Shown here: piece by piece, positions 47,287-59,126 of the stretch
How the letters are laid out: each line of letters opens with the position of its first letter
How positions within the stretch are numbered: the stretch's first letter is position 1
Assembly: GCF_019399895.1 (NCBI RefSeq)
Contig: NC_091869.1
Coordinates: 992,001-1,056,000 of the forward strand
DNA from: Cardiocondyla obscurior
Taxonomy: Eukaryota > Arthropoda > Insecta > Hymenoptera > Formicidae
Direction: 5' to 3'
Length of the DNA stretch: 64,000 nucleotides
Notes under the pieces: generated by a model
Told to the model about the DNA's origin: nothing
Seen by the model: only the letters and a program-made list of their open reading frames with translations
The model's database searches: none
Position numbers and translations under genes: made by a program

Positions 47287-48945
47287 CTACAGCTCCGTCA
47301 CCGGTATTGGCTTGATACCGGCCGCTATTTGCGCGTGCTGCTGTTGCTGCTGCTGCTGAAGATGATGATGATGATGATGCGTAGGCACCGGTTGAGACTG
47401 CGGTGTCTGATGATGATGGTGATGATGATGGGCGGCGTGGGCCGAGCGGACGATGTACTCGTCATCGCTGAAAGTTTTCTGGTACTCGTGCTCTTTCCGC
47501 GATATCGCGCGGTTCTTCCACTTGTAATCCTTGAGCGCGTCTCTTACGCGTCTGCGACATCGATAGTACAGAAGCAACGCGAGACCGACGAAGAGAATCA
47601 ACCCGGCGGCGCACACCGTCACCAGCAGCGCCTGCTTGCGCGGATCCGAGAAGGCACAGCCCAACTCATCGGCGGTCATGCCTTTGATAGGCTTGCTTTT
47701 AGATTCTGGCGGTTCGGCGCATATCACCGAGCTCGAGTTCCTCGGGACGAGTATTTCAGCTAGCCAGAGCTGACTGCAGTCGCACACCAGCGGATTTTCG
47801 CTGAGATCCAGTCGACGTAGCTCGTTCCATGCAACCAACGACTCCGAGAACGTGACGAAGGCATTGTCGCGCAACATTAAATGCCTTAAATTCGGTAAGC
47901 CAGCCAGAGAACCGTCCTCCATAGTAGCTAGCCGTTTATTACTATTTAACACGAGCGTTTCCAAATTACCATTATCCGAGAAGGCTCCCTTTTCAACGGT
48001 GGTGAGCAGCTTGGCGCCGGACACGTCGAGCCTCTTCAACGTCGACAGACCTTGAAAAGCGCCCGATCGTAAAATCGTGAAGAAATTCTGACCTAAGGTG
48101 AGCTCTTCTAAGCGCGGTAACACCGCCAACTGCTTCGTCGGCACCTCGCGCAATTTATTAGCGCCCAATTTCAAGGTGCGAAGGGCGTTTAAACCGCGAA
48201 ACGCCCCGTCGCTGATGTTATCCAGTCCGGCGCCCATGATGTCGAGCACCGCTAGTTGCTCGAGACCTTTGAACGCGTCGTCCGGCAAAGAAGAAAAGGC
48301 GTTCCAGCCGATGTGAAGCTCGGCGAGGGCGTTCAACGGCGCTAGCGCTGGCGATGGAATAGTACGTAACTGGTTGTCGTCGAGATACAGCACCCGAAGG
48401 GTGCCTAACTTCTGAAACGCGCCCGGTTCCACCTTCGATATGCGATTTTGACCTAGATCGAGCTCCTCGAGCTTCGACAGATAGGCGAATAAACCATTTT
48501 TCAGCGTCTCCAAGTAGTTGTCCCGAAGATTCAATACCGTGAGAGATTTCAGGCCCTGGAACGTTTTTTCGGTCAGTGCCGAGATCTTGTTGTGCTTGAG
48601 ATGAAGCTCCACGAGGTGACGTTGAGCATCGAAGCTGCCGTTGGGTATGGTGAACAAGTGATTGCTCGAGAGATCGACGTTCTTCAGATCGCCATAGAAT
48701 TGGAAGGCTGCTGCATCCACGATCTTGATGCGATTCTCTTTAAGTACTATTCGCTGGATGCTGGGATTCAGCGCAATAGGTATTACATCGAGATTCGCGC
48801 CTACGCAGGAGACCACGAGGGTATCATCGTCGCAGGTGCATCCGGTAGGACAGAAAGTCCGTGCTTCGGCCGTGCCGAGAGCGAAAAGACCGACCAGAAC
48901 GAGAAGGTGGAGAACGCCGATGGCAGTGAAGCTGCGTCGAGACGT
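47287..48945 (-). CDS. Leucine-rich-repeat transmembrane protein, 3' exon (552 codons), Capricious/Tartan-like
   Basis: This terminal exon starts at an acceptor (TTATTGTTACAG|ACG) and has no ATG before the hydrophobic segment, so the start codon lies in an unseen upstream exon. Numbered from the exon start: a signal-type hydrophobic run (about 8-25), an LRR N-cap with CPTGCTC (about 32-47), and about 14 leucine-rich repeats of LxxLxLxxNxL type (about 63-386). An LRR C-cap follows (CDCSQLWLAE through two more Cys), then one transmembrane helix (about 439-461) followed by RCRRR. The cytoplasmic part has a charged block (YKWKNRAISRKEHEYQKTFS), a seven-His run, a six-His run, a seven-Gln run and the terminus IPVTEL, a class I PDZ-ligand type. 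Domain order and repeat number fit the Drosophila Capricious/Tartan adhesion receptors. That family call is from memory, not alignment. The protein should sit in the plasma membrane. Confidence 0.88.
   Translation of the reverse strand, partial: TSRRSFTAIGVLHLLVLVGLFALGTAEARTFCPTGCTCDDDTLVVSCVGANLDVIPIALNPSIQRIVLKENRIKIVDAAAFQFYGDLKNVDLSSNHLFTIPNGSFDAQRHLVELHLKHNKISALTEKTFQGLKSLTVLNLRDNYLETLKNGLFAYLSKLEELDLGQNRISKVEPGAFQKLGTLRVLYLDDNQLRTIPSPALAPLNALAELHIGWNAFSSLPDDAFKGLEQLAVLDIMGAGLDNISDGAFRGLNALRTLKLGANKLREVPTKQLAVLPRLEELTLGQNFFTILRSGAFQGLSTLKRLDVSGAKLLTTVEKGAFSDNGNLETLVLNSNKRLATMEDGSLAGLPNLRHLMLRDNAFVTFSESLVAWNELRRLDLSENPLVCDCSQLWLAEILVPRNSSSVICAEPPESKSKPIKGMTADELGCAFSDPRKQALLVTVCAAGLILFVGLALLLYYRCRRRVRDALKDYKWKNRAISRKEHEYQKTFSDDEYIVRSAHAAHHHHHHHQTPQSQPVPTHHHHHHLQQQQQQQHAQIAAGIKPIPVTEL
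47341..47440. repeat. Coding trinucleotide runs (poly-Gln and poly-His)
   Basis: CAG and CAT/CAC repeats encode the Gln and His runs of the LRR protein tail. Such tracts vary in length between individuals. Confidence 0.8.
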
Positions 48946-48959
48946 CTGTAACAATAATA

Positions 48960-49780
48960 AAAGTAAGTTTTGATTAATTAAAAGATCTTTTTCGAAACCG
49001 CATACACAATAAATAAATAGTTACGTGCTCCTTTTTTTACATAAAAAATAATTTTCTGAATTTAATTCGTACGTTAGTTTTATATTTATTAAACATCTTT
49101 CAAAAATAAAATAATATTAATGCAAATAGATTCTCGTAATTCGTGTGTAATATTATAACATTTAATTAATGGAGTACTACGTGTTTATCTTGAGAAAGAG
49201 CCGCGAAATACAATATTAATTATTACATATTAATTAGGATGGCATTTCGAAAACGTTACCGAAGCATTATAATAATCATTCAGAACTATCAATATTTAAT
49301 TTTTTAACAGCTGACATGTACTCTCGCGGTATAAAGTGAGCCAAAAAAAAAGAATCAGTCAGCATCGCAAAAAAGCGGCAAGAATTAAATCTCTACATTT
49401 TTTTAAATACAATATATTACACAGCGCGCAAGTTATTTGCTTATTTTACGGCTATACGTACATATCGTACATGTATAACACTTCAAGCAACCTCTCATTT
49501 CTTTAAATATAATTTAAATATACATTTAAACATTAATTACATTTATTTCCTTCAATTAATTAAGTAAACTACAAGTAAATATTCTAATTAAAACAAATAT
49601 TACAACGTATCCACCACTTAAAAATTTGTGATACGTACAAATGAGTATTCGGTATAATTTGATGTCGATATAACAGTTAAAATGTTCGACAAAATATTCG
49701 GCATAGTAATTCTATGTAAAGGTAAAAACATAAATGAAGTCTCGCTCAATCTCATTGTTAATTTTCTCGCATTTTTTAGC
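48960..49780. other. Upstream of the LRR exon, no gene recognised
   Basis: AT-rich sequence that is intron of the minus-strand LRR gene. The missing first exon was not located. A plausible plus-strand exon may lie at about 49796..49940 (acceptor TTTTTTAGCTGCAG, donor GAG|GTTAGT), perhaps upstream UTR of module B. Confidence 0.35.
49313..49400 (+). repeat. Diverged direct repeat, left copy
   Basis: This segment beginning ACATGTACTCTCGCGG resembles 51338..51425 (ACATGTACTCACGCGG, later shared GCGG or GC followed by AAAAGCGG). Identity is moderate, roughly 70% by eye. The copies lie about 2 kb apart on either side of module B. There is no transposon signature. Confidence 0.5.
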
Positions 49781-49971
49781 TGCAGAACGAGCAATATAAC
49801 TTGCAGACACGAGCAGCGCGAGCGGTGGGAAGCGCATGCGTGGCGCTGGGCCGTCTTCCCACTCGCTGCAGTTCCTACTACCAGTCCCCTGCCGGGTTCT
49901 GACTAAGTATCATCTCTGCGTTGGACGCTCCGTCTTTTGAGGTTAGTTTTATCCACATTTATACGTGCTAC

Positions 49972-50257
49972 GTTACATTCGAGTCCCCGGGCTGTCACCT
50001 AGTCGCGGGTGAATAATTGCGTAGTTCGGTCAAGTTCAGAGTGGCCTGATCGACGATAAATGTAAATGCTGCCGACCTTAAAAGATTCGCGACGCGGCCG
50101 GCTGTACAATCAGTGTTACATTCGAGTCCCCGGGCCGTCATGTAGTCGCGAGTGAATAATTTTGTAGTTCGGTCAAGCTCTGAGTGGCCTGATCGACGAT
50201 AGATGTAAACGCTACCGACCTTGGAATATTCGCGACGCGGTCGGCTGTACAATCAGT
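49972..50257 (+). repeat. Tandem duplication, 143-bp unit
   Basis: Unit 1 is 49972..50114 and unit 2 is 50115..50257. Both begin GTTACATTCGAGTCCCCGGG and end GCTGTACAATCAGT, at about 90% identity by eye. Equal length and point differences only indicate a tandem duplication that is not brand new. It lies 550 bp upstream of module B and may be promoter or upstream UTR. Confidence 0.9.
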
Positions 50258-50613
50258 ATTAGAAGGAGAGTGAATCGTCGATCAGGTCTTATCTACGGGA
50301 ATCGCGACGTACACGAGTTTAAAGATCTGCGGAGCGAGCGAGCGATGACGAGGAATCGGGAGTATGGGCCATGTCTCGCGCGGTGCGGGGGGAAGTCGGG
50401 GCTCGCGCGCGCGGGGCAAGGGGATCACCAGACACAAGATGGCCGATCTTCAGACCGCCGTGCGGTAGTCGGGGCAAGGGGAGACGGAAAGTAGGTCAAA
50501 CGGGACCTACGACAACTGCGTGCGTGATCTATAATCGTCTCGGTGGTGAACAGGACTCGCGCGCGCAATGCCCAGTCGTTTTCTCGCGCTGGCACGACGC
50601 CCAACGACACTGC

Positions 50614-50750
50614 CAATGACGCAGCTAGCGGATCTTAAATACGCGCGGAATATTTTACAAGCGGGTGGTGCGTACGGTGGTCAACGACGCAGTTGGAAGC
50701 AAATAGTAATACGCGCCGTGTATTTTACATGCAGAAAGTACGCATAAATA
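50614..50750 (+). repeat. Diverged tandem duplication, about 69-bp unit
   Basis: CAATGACGCAG at 50614 and CAACGACGCAG at 50682, then AATACGCGC at 50638 and 50708, each followed by a TATTTTACA motif. Two diverged units sit just upstream of module B. Confidence 0.6.
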
Positions 50751-50807
50751 AATACATTTTTATATTGATGCAGTTAACTAACAAAACGAAAATTTTTTCT
50801 GTTTCAG

Positions 50808-51236
50808 GTGAAGATACAGAGGAAAGTTGAGTGCGTTTTCGTTGTCGATAAGTAAACGAACCGCAGTCGGTTCGTCGGGTTTTTTTTCGGGAGTGCCACA
50901 AAAGTTTCGCGCGAATTTAATTAATAATCCGGGAGTGTCGCGAGTGCCCTGTGTGCCGAAGGAGGATCTGGTCAATCTGAGAGGAGGAGGAGGCCTCGGA
51001 AAGGCATCCGGCACCGGCGGAGCAACCTCATGGTAAATATCAGTTTTTTTTCTTTTCCTTTAACAACTACTAGCTTTGTAATTTTCTTTTTATTTATTTC
51101 ATTGAAAAAAAAAATTAAAATTGCGTGTAATTTTTTTTAAGCAACGGAAATTATTTTCAGCCTATCTATAATTTGGTTTTTTTATTTTATGTTTCAGGAT
51201 TACCGTATGCAGATCTCCGCCGTTGCGCTTCAAATG
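50808..51236 (+). CDS. Two-exon 5' module, copy B; start of an unidentified gene
   Basis: Exon B1 is 50808..51032 (acceptor TCTGTTTCAG, donor ATG|GTAAAT). Exon B2 is 51198..51236 (acceptor TATGTTTCAG, donor ATG|GTGAGTC). B2 holds ATG at 51207 and ten codons (MQISAVALQM) up to a phase-0 donor. B1 itself ends in ATG, which continues in frame through B2 (MDYRMQISAVALQM), so either start is possible. The sequence looks like the beginning of a signal peptide cut by an intron, as in the cuticle genes of this window. Both exons are paralogous to module A. The remaining exons were not found in the 12.8 kb to the window end, so the gene is unidentified and partial here. Confidence 0.55.
50856..50875 (+). 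promoter_or_regulatory. Perfect 8-bp hairpin in exon B1
   Basis: Same 20 bases as at 9960..9979: ACGAACCG, CAGT, CGGTTCGT. It is the longest identical core between the two modules. Confidence 0.6.
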
Positions 51237-51337
51237 GTGAGTCGTATCTTTTTTTACATTGCTAAGGTTATGAGGAAAAGTATTTTCTACGAAAAAAAAA
51301 AGCAAATAAAGTTAACGAAGTAATAAAAATTTAGACT

Positions 51338-51425
51338 AACATGTACTCACGCGGAATCAAATAAGCTAAGCGAAAAAGTAAATTTACGTCGCGGAAAAGC
51401 GGTAACAATTAGGTCCCCACGTCTC
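51338..51425 (+). repeat. Diverged direct repeat, right copy
   Basis: Partner of 49313..49400. It lies in the intron after exon B2. Confidence 0.5.
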
Positions 51426-51686
51426 TTTTTTAAAATAGAAGAAGAATTTCGTTTGCTCGCGGGAATCACTGTTGGAGAATACAGTGGACAAACTTTCCGA
51501 GTCTATGCCCTAACGTAGAACGCTGTCGACAGTTGCCTCGGAGAATCGATACTGTCTGGTGCACACCGCACCCAATTTATGCCGGTTTTACGACAAGAGC
51601 GTTGAATTATTTTCCGCGGAGCTCACCGCGCCGTGGTCGACGAGCAGCAACGCGCTCGTTCATTCTACCTTGCTCCCTCCCCCTCT

Positions 51687-51716
51687 TATCTCTCTCTCTC
51701 TCTCTCTTTCTCTCTG
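51687..51716. repeat. (CT)n microsatellite
   Basis: CT units with one TTC interruption, inside intronic or intergenic sequence. Confidence 0.88.
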
Positions 51717-54700
51717 CGCTCGTAACGTGAAGGTGAAGTTATTTCCGTTTTCGTTGGCCGCGATCGCGCACGTAGGTGCGAAATTAAGCCTGCCGCGCGC
51801 AGCTGAAACGCCCGACCGGTTAAATTATATCCGGAAATACGAGCGCCCGCGGCTGTTCCGCGGATAATAAGCTCCCCGGGACGTAAAAACTTCTATTCGA
51901 GATGGAAACGCCCGAGCACGCCGCCGTACGCCGACGAGTCCGAGCGCGCCGTGGCCTAAAGTACGCCGTAAAACCTAAACGGGATGGCTGATCCCTGAAA
52001 TGGGCGAAGACGCCCGGTGTCGTAACGGGACGGGAGAGGAGACGGTTCTCCACGGTGGATCGGCGAAAAAAAAAAAAAAATTCGATATCGACCCAGACTG
52101 GTCTCGATATAGGTATTATGTCAAACGAGTGAAACCCGGGAACTATCGCGCGTTCCGCATTTTTCCGAAATTCGTTTCCGCTGATGTTTCCCTTCCTCTC
52201 TTCGTTAAGGCGCCCCGCTGCAATCGGCAATCGACCCTATATCGTAACGTCGTTAAACACAATCTTTACGTGCTCGACATAGTTCCAATCTTCGCGCGGA
52301 ACAAAGCGAATTTTTATCGTATCGGGAGTGTACAGGCCCAAGGATCGCCGGCGATCTGATGGATCGCGCTTGGCTTCGTTTAACGGGGAATGCATGCGCG
52401 ATCACGAGCGCCGGCAATTCGTCGGATTGATAAGAGTATTTTCCTCGCGATAACACCCCGGGTCAACAGAAGTCTAAAAATCCGGACCGGAATCGATCGC
52501 CCCGGCCGTGACGGTCGCACGAAAATGCCCGGAATATTAACGGCGTTTCGGGAGGAAAAAACGAGCTCGCGTGATTTACGCGTACGGAGGGATTTATTTC
52601 GAAAAGCTCGCTTCGCCTCGCCTCGTCGAACCAGTGCCACGCTGATGCACTCCGTATGTCCGCATTAAGCCACGTATATACTGTTCCGGAATCGCCGATA
52701 CGTATGTCAGCATGACAGATGTCGCGGGAACTAAATCTAGAAGATATATCTTTTTCCTCGAGATAACTTTCGCGCGACGTGAACGGGTTCGAGTACAAAA
52801 ATCCCGAAGAACGAATGCGGAGGGACACGTAATTATTTGCTGTAATTTCTTTCTTCGCGCCGGGGCAAGAAGTTCGCGAGAGACGTTAATTGAGATACGG
52901 CAGCGTCGAAGACTGAACGGATGAGCGTAGCTGGATTTCGAGCCGCGGTATCTGCTCCTGCACACGCGGGAACGAATCTGGAGCGTGCGGAGTCTGTCTC
53001 TTTTCGCGTACTCCGTACATATAACGGTCCCGACTTTACAACGTTTCAGCGCGCGGACTGCTAATCCGCGCGACGAAATACGCGAACCGAGCCAGGAGGG
53101 TAAAACGCGGCCGGGGTATTCGCCGCGTATCTTTGCCACGCGTGTCGGTGCGCTTATTAAAGCTAAAAACGGTCGCGTCATTAGGAAAGGATTATGCGAT
53201 TCCCGCGAATGCGAAACTCGCGTCCTCCACGCGCGCCTGACCCCGTTACTCATTTCTCATTTCAGTCGTATTACGCAGCATTACGAGATTCGGCCGTTAT
53301 TAATGAGTTTTAGGCCGCTAATAGACTTTTCCTCTCTCACTTTCGGGACCGTCGTTTATCTTCTTTATTATTTTAATACTGTCAATGATTTCCTGGAAGG
53401 AGCTAAATACGTTCTTACCCTCTCCGCGTAAATCGGTTCGCTCCGAACTGGCAGAGCGTCTATCAATCATTTTTCCAAGTTCGCTCTACTTGTAAGATTT
53501 ATTATCTCCAGAAGCTCGTGAATCCAAATTTCTCAAGAGAAAAATACCTAGCGCCTTTCATTTTCTAAACTGACAGTTCCCAATATAGTTCTGATAATTT
53601 ACAAAATAATTAATCGCCTCTCTCATTTCATATATACGTCGTCCAATTTAATTTCGCCTGAATTTTTAAATCTCAACGTGCCGGTCTTTCGAATTTTAGT
53701 TTACTTACTTCATCATTTTACTCCCGCGGAAATCGAGACGCGGACTATTCCCACGGTTTTTTCCTCGATCGAAATAATGTGCCCGAACTTACTTATCTAT
53801 CTCCTCATCGTCTTGAACTTCCGTTACTTCTATCCCCCTTCCGTTTCGTTTCCCCCTTAAACTTCCAACAAAACTTATCGCCGAAGTAACGCTATCAATG
53901 CATAGTATCGTGTGAATCGCCGGGTCTGAAGGACCACTCGCGTCTCGATATTATTTATGCAGTTCGGCCGCCGCTGGCAGCTGGAGAGCGACGCGACTCA
54001 TCGGTGTGCACCAGGCGCAAATTACGTATGCGACAACATGCGGTTGAAATCGGAACGCCGGTGTCCGATTCAGACGTCATCGTCTGCCGCGGAGACAACC
54101 GGAGAAATTAATAGAGCAACGTGTAATAACCGCCGAGAATAATCATGCCAGTCGGCCGCGCGCCCGTCTCGTGCCGTCGCATATCCATTTAGGGTAAAAA
54201 GCGTAGTTCGCACATGACGTTCCTCCGGCGTGCAACTGCGATCTCGGTATTGCCGAGACGTATTTCTCGAGCGCGGTCTCCCTCTGGACAATTTGTTTGT
54301 CAAAAGGTAGCATTAAAAAAAAAAGAATAATAAAAAATAAAAATCTCCTTTCTGATTTTACATTCACTAAATAAAAGAAAACAACTTCGAAGTACAAAGC
54401 GCGCGTCCTCAAAGACTTCCCGTGGAAATCCGAAATATTCCGTTAAGAATCTTTTTCCCTTTCTTTTTTTTTGTTATTTTTCTTCTTTTTTTTTTTAAGT
54501 TCGAATTTCTTAGCACTTCCGCTTTACATTTCATGAGTTAGGCATTTGAATTTCTACGGAAATTCCGTCAGTTCAGTCCAATGGATTGAACAACTATATT
54601 CCGTAGTTAAGCATCTTATCCTATCTACATTTCTAAACACGAGGCGGAATTCCGTAAGAGCTATCGTCGGCGCCAAGAGGCGCAAAGGGGTAACGAGATG

Positions 54701-57700
54701 TATATCGTCGTCGATAACGAGTTTAGCGTACCACGCGACGCAGAGGACTCCCCTTTCATTCCCCGGCAAATAATTCACGTGTTCCATAAGACGAAAAGAA
54801 AAATAAAAAAAATTAAAAAAAAGTAAAATTAATAAATAAAATATGTTTTTTTTTATTTCTCTCTTCGGCCAAGAGAATCCCGCGTCTGACCGAAGAATTT
54901 TGTAGTAAAGAGTGCCAGGGGTCGTTTTTGCCCGGCGTCACTCGAGAGCTTTAATCAACGCGCCGCGAAGGCACGAAGCCATGCCGCAGCACGCGCGCCC
55001 ATAACGCGCTTATAAACGTAGTTAATTATCATCATAGCGTAATCAGCTCGGCTCCGGCTCGGCAAAACCATCAATTACCGCGCGTGCAAAACTACTCTCT
55101 GCCGATCGTTAAGCCGGTTCCTTCACCGTCCCCGGTCCACTCTCCCTCATTTATCGGAGGATCGAAATATCGCTCGGAGATTTCACTCTGGCGTGCCATT
55201 TTACGAAAATCGAGATTTACATTTATTTCTCCGCTTTGTACACATAACGCTCTGGCGCGCGCGCGCACACCGGGCAGATTTACATTTATTTATACGAATG
55301 TTTACGGCGGAATTTCAACCTATTTTCCATCTCGCTTTGTCGTTATCTTTTTTCACTCCTTTTTTTTTCTTTCAATGGTTTTTTTTTTTTTTTTTGTTGC
55401 TCGCTCTGTTCGCCACTGCAGAAACGCGAATTATACGGGCTCTCGAAACGCCTGATCGATATTGTTGCGTATCACGCGACAATTCTTTTTTCTATCACGG
55501 CGAAGCGACTGCTGTCGCATGCGTAAAATGCAGTCGCCAACATATTCATGTGACGTGAAACTGTTTATTTTCGTTTTTATTTTATTTTTTTTTTTTTTCC
55601 AAAGATACGTCCGCGCCTGAGCCTTTTGAGTACGAATATTCCCTCGTTACTTATGACTTTATCCCCGTCAGTGTCGAAAGTGTCACCGTGTGCATATGCA
55701 TCATGTAACATCGACTCTTTTTTTTATTTTATTTTTTTTCCCCATATTTCGACGCTGTTCGCACTTATTAGCCAGATGTATTGAAAGAGAAAAAGAAATA
55801 AAAAGTTTAAAGTTGCATATTGCGCCGGTGAACAGTTCGTCAAATCGTCTATTCGTATTCCACATTTGCGTACAAATTACAAAACGTGATGTAAAACGGG
55901 GGTGTAAAAAAAAAAAACGATATCTTGATAGAAGAGCGATAAAAATACGTATAGTCTTGGGCCAGTACGGAACATAAATATCGGCTATTTTCCGATCGTG
56001 CGACTGTCGTTCCGATAGGACGGTTAAATATGCGAATTGAATTGGAACCGCTGGGTCGAAAAGGGTTAATCGTTCCCGGATAACCGGCGTGGGAGAATAC
56101 GCCAGACATCTCGACTTATCGCTCGCACTAATCATAACGCGGTGGTCGCACGCGGGGGAGGAGGGGGAGGAGAGAGGGTGACGCAAGGGGGCGAGCGCGG
56201 GGTGAAACGGGGTGGAATATAACGTCACGCCCAGCCCTCGTTTCGGGGTGAATACGTCGGGTTTAACTCGATGTAATTAGCGATTACAGATTACCCTTTC
56301 GTCCATTAGCATGGGCCGCGATATGCGCACGGCGAACTCGGCCGCTCTGTTCATGTAAATGCGTCGCATACATACAGATTAGGCGTTTCACCGGAAACCA
56401 GAGCCGGTGGCCGGGGCCTACCGTGTGTTGCACGCTCGCGCTGCTCGCTAGCTCCAATTTCCGAAAGTCACACTTTCGTACACACGCGCCGGTTTCGCTC
56501 GTTTCCGCGGTTCTGTCAGCCGCGTCTTCCTTCCCGCGCGCTACGTCGGTGTCCCGAAAAATCGCAACGAAAGCGCGGCCATGCGTACTACGAATCCGAA
56601 ATATGCAGCCCCCATTTTGGAGCATAATTAACGTTGACCGAGTTTATCGGCTATCCAGAGGTAATACCGAATATTTGCCGCTTCGTATTTGCATTTCGGT
56701 GTACTCTTTATGACTGTGACAAACTGAATTTATATTCAAGGACCGATGACCGGAGTTTATATTACGTTTCATTTGCTCACGTATGCCGCTGATTAAACAA
56801 CGCCATGTAAAGCCGTAATAATGTTTATCGGCGATCCTTTTATACCAGCGTTCCGGTGAATAAGAAAGAAAAATGTGCCCTTCCCGCCAAGTTATTTAGC
56901 GCAGGGAATTTCGGTAACATTTCGAACTGTAATTACTTGGATAATAAATGGCTCGTGGAAAACGAGAGGGTTTCGTCCAGGGATTTGCGCGCAGTGACAA
57001 AAATTAAATAAATCCTAATCTTATTAGGTGAAAGCGGTTAATTTTCTTGTGCCGTTTAATTGATGTCGCCAGCTGCAGGTTTAACGAGCGTATGTTACTA
57101 ACCGCTTTGCGGCCGAGCCCTTTTAATCACACGTGCGTCCGAAATGCATTCGATGGATGACCATTAAATGGACGACTTCCATATCTCGAAATTACTCGGT
57201 AAACGAACTTTGCGTCCGCATGAAAAATATATTTGATTTTTCACCGCGGTCCTCGATAGAGTCAATTCAGCGTATAACGTTAATTGCGTGTCTACACGTT
57301 AAATAGGATATATTCTCACGTGACACAACATGTGTCACGAAATTGTGTCATCTTCACCGAGATAAAACGAGACGGGCGACGGAATACGAAAATGTTTTTG
57401 TCCGCACCGATTTTTTGATATTCCCAGATATACGAGAAAGTTGCTCCTGACAACCGCGCATCTTCAATTAATCTCCAAAATCCATCACTGCTAGATCCAC
57501 GTCGTACTTCAGCCCCGCTATTGTCTAGAAAAACACATCCTCATTTTTCCACGGTTTTTATTATCTCCCGGGCGACGCGCGGGTTATCGTTTTTAGATTT
57601 AATCGTTACGGAAACCCACAATTCGGCCTCGACGCTATCGAGGTACTAGCAAAAAAATGCGACATCCGAACAAAAATCCAATATCCTTTTTCATTACGTT

Positions 57701-59092
57701 AGCGGATCAGTCATTGTACTATGATTGGTACCGTCACGCCATTCCGCGCCGCACACGCTGGCGCACGTACGTTGCCCTTTTTTTTTTTTTTTTCTTTTTT
57801 TTCTCTCGTCCTCCCCAACTCGGCCGGTTAAGGGTTAATAATCTCGCTCTGCCCTCTCAACGCCCGATGCCGCCCCGGGGTGACGACGTTCATCCGGCGC
57901 TTGGACGCGCGTGGTATTTGCAGCGCGCGAATTTCGCGTTTACAAAACGGGCCGAGCGTGCAAAACGCGCAAGTGTGCGCGGAAATGGAATTCGCTTTTT
58001 ACGCGTAACGCCAAGAACACAGGAAAGCTTGGCCGGTGGCGTAACTGGGTGAACGCGTACCTAGAGGGCAAGTTTTGGAGTTTCAGTGCGCACACCCCCG
58101 TTTACCTTCTTACTTTTGCACGGATTAATCTTACACGAGCTTTTCCTTATAACGGCCGTTTATTTGCTATTTATTTCCACTACGCGCTACGCAGGGAGAC
58201 GCTTCGACGATGCGTTAAATAACGGGATAGGAAATCGAACTCGACAATGTGATACTTTTCAACCACCAACGTGGAAGTCTGTGAATTTTAGATCGTATAC
58301 CGTGTCTCTTTAAACTTATACGTTTCTCGAGAGTCGAATATGTGTACCATAGCGCAGCTTAGTTCGAATACGCTAGCGTGGAAGAATTTTGACAAATTTC
58401 TCGACGTCCATCCGTCTTACATCGCTGGACCTGACCTCTCTTAAGTTTTTGATGTGGTGGGCGGCGGGCGCTTTTCCTATTCTTTACTCGCGATTTACGT
58501 GGTCCAGTCGGCTCGAAGGAGAAGTTTTCACCGTGCAAAATTCCGCCCGTGACTCTCCAAGAATTTATCGAGTAGAATAGAATAACAATTTATGATAGCC
58601 GAGCGGCTAACGGTCTTTCGAGAGTTTTACGGAAATTTTACATTTTGCACAACATTTTTGATATTACCGGACACGGGTGATATCCAAGGGAATAGAAGAT
58701 ATTTTACTCGCAAACGCGTTGGCGGGTATCCCTCTCCAGAGGCATTATGGCTACTAATTAGCAGCAGATTAAACCGTTAATGCCGCGATGTGTAATTTAC
58801 ATTTAATCTCATTAATTTGTACGCAAATAATTATATCGGCGGAGCTATTTCGCGCAAAGAGCTCAAAGTCTTGAAGGGACTCGTAATAGATTCTATACTT
58901 TTGCGATCCCGTTATTATTATTATTAGTATATTTCTCTTTATTCCCGGTGACAATGTTGAAGCTCTCGGGGATATAATAAACGTCTTACTGCGCCCTAAA
59001 ATTCGTCGTGGAAAAGCACGATAATATCGCGGAAGAAAGCGCGCGGCTGCAATTGTACGGAGGAACGCTACCGCGGCGACGCGAACTCGAAC

Positions 59093-59126
59093 TCGTCATC
59101 ATCGTCGTCGTCGTCGTCGTCGTCAT
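59093..59126. repeat. (CGT)n microsatellite
   Basis: CATCATCGTCGTCGTC-type trinucleotide repeat of about 11 units. Frames through it read as poly-Asp or poly-Val and are not taken as genes. Confidence 0.88.

Noticed and set aside
52594..53253. Minus-strand 219-codon open frame
   Set aside because: Very rich in Arg and Ser with no domain, and overlapped by long frames on the other strand. It looks like CpG-rich noncoding DNA.
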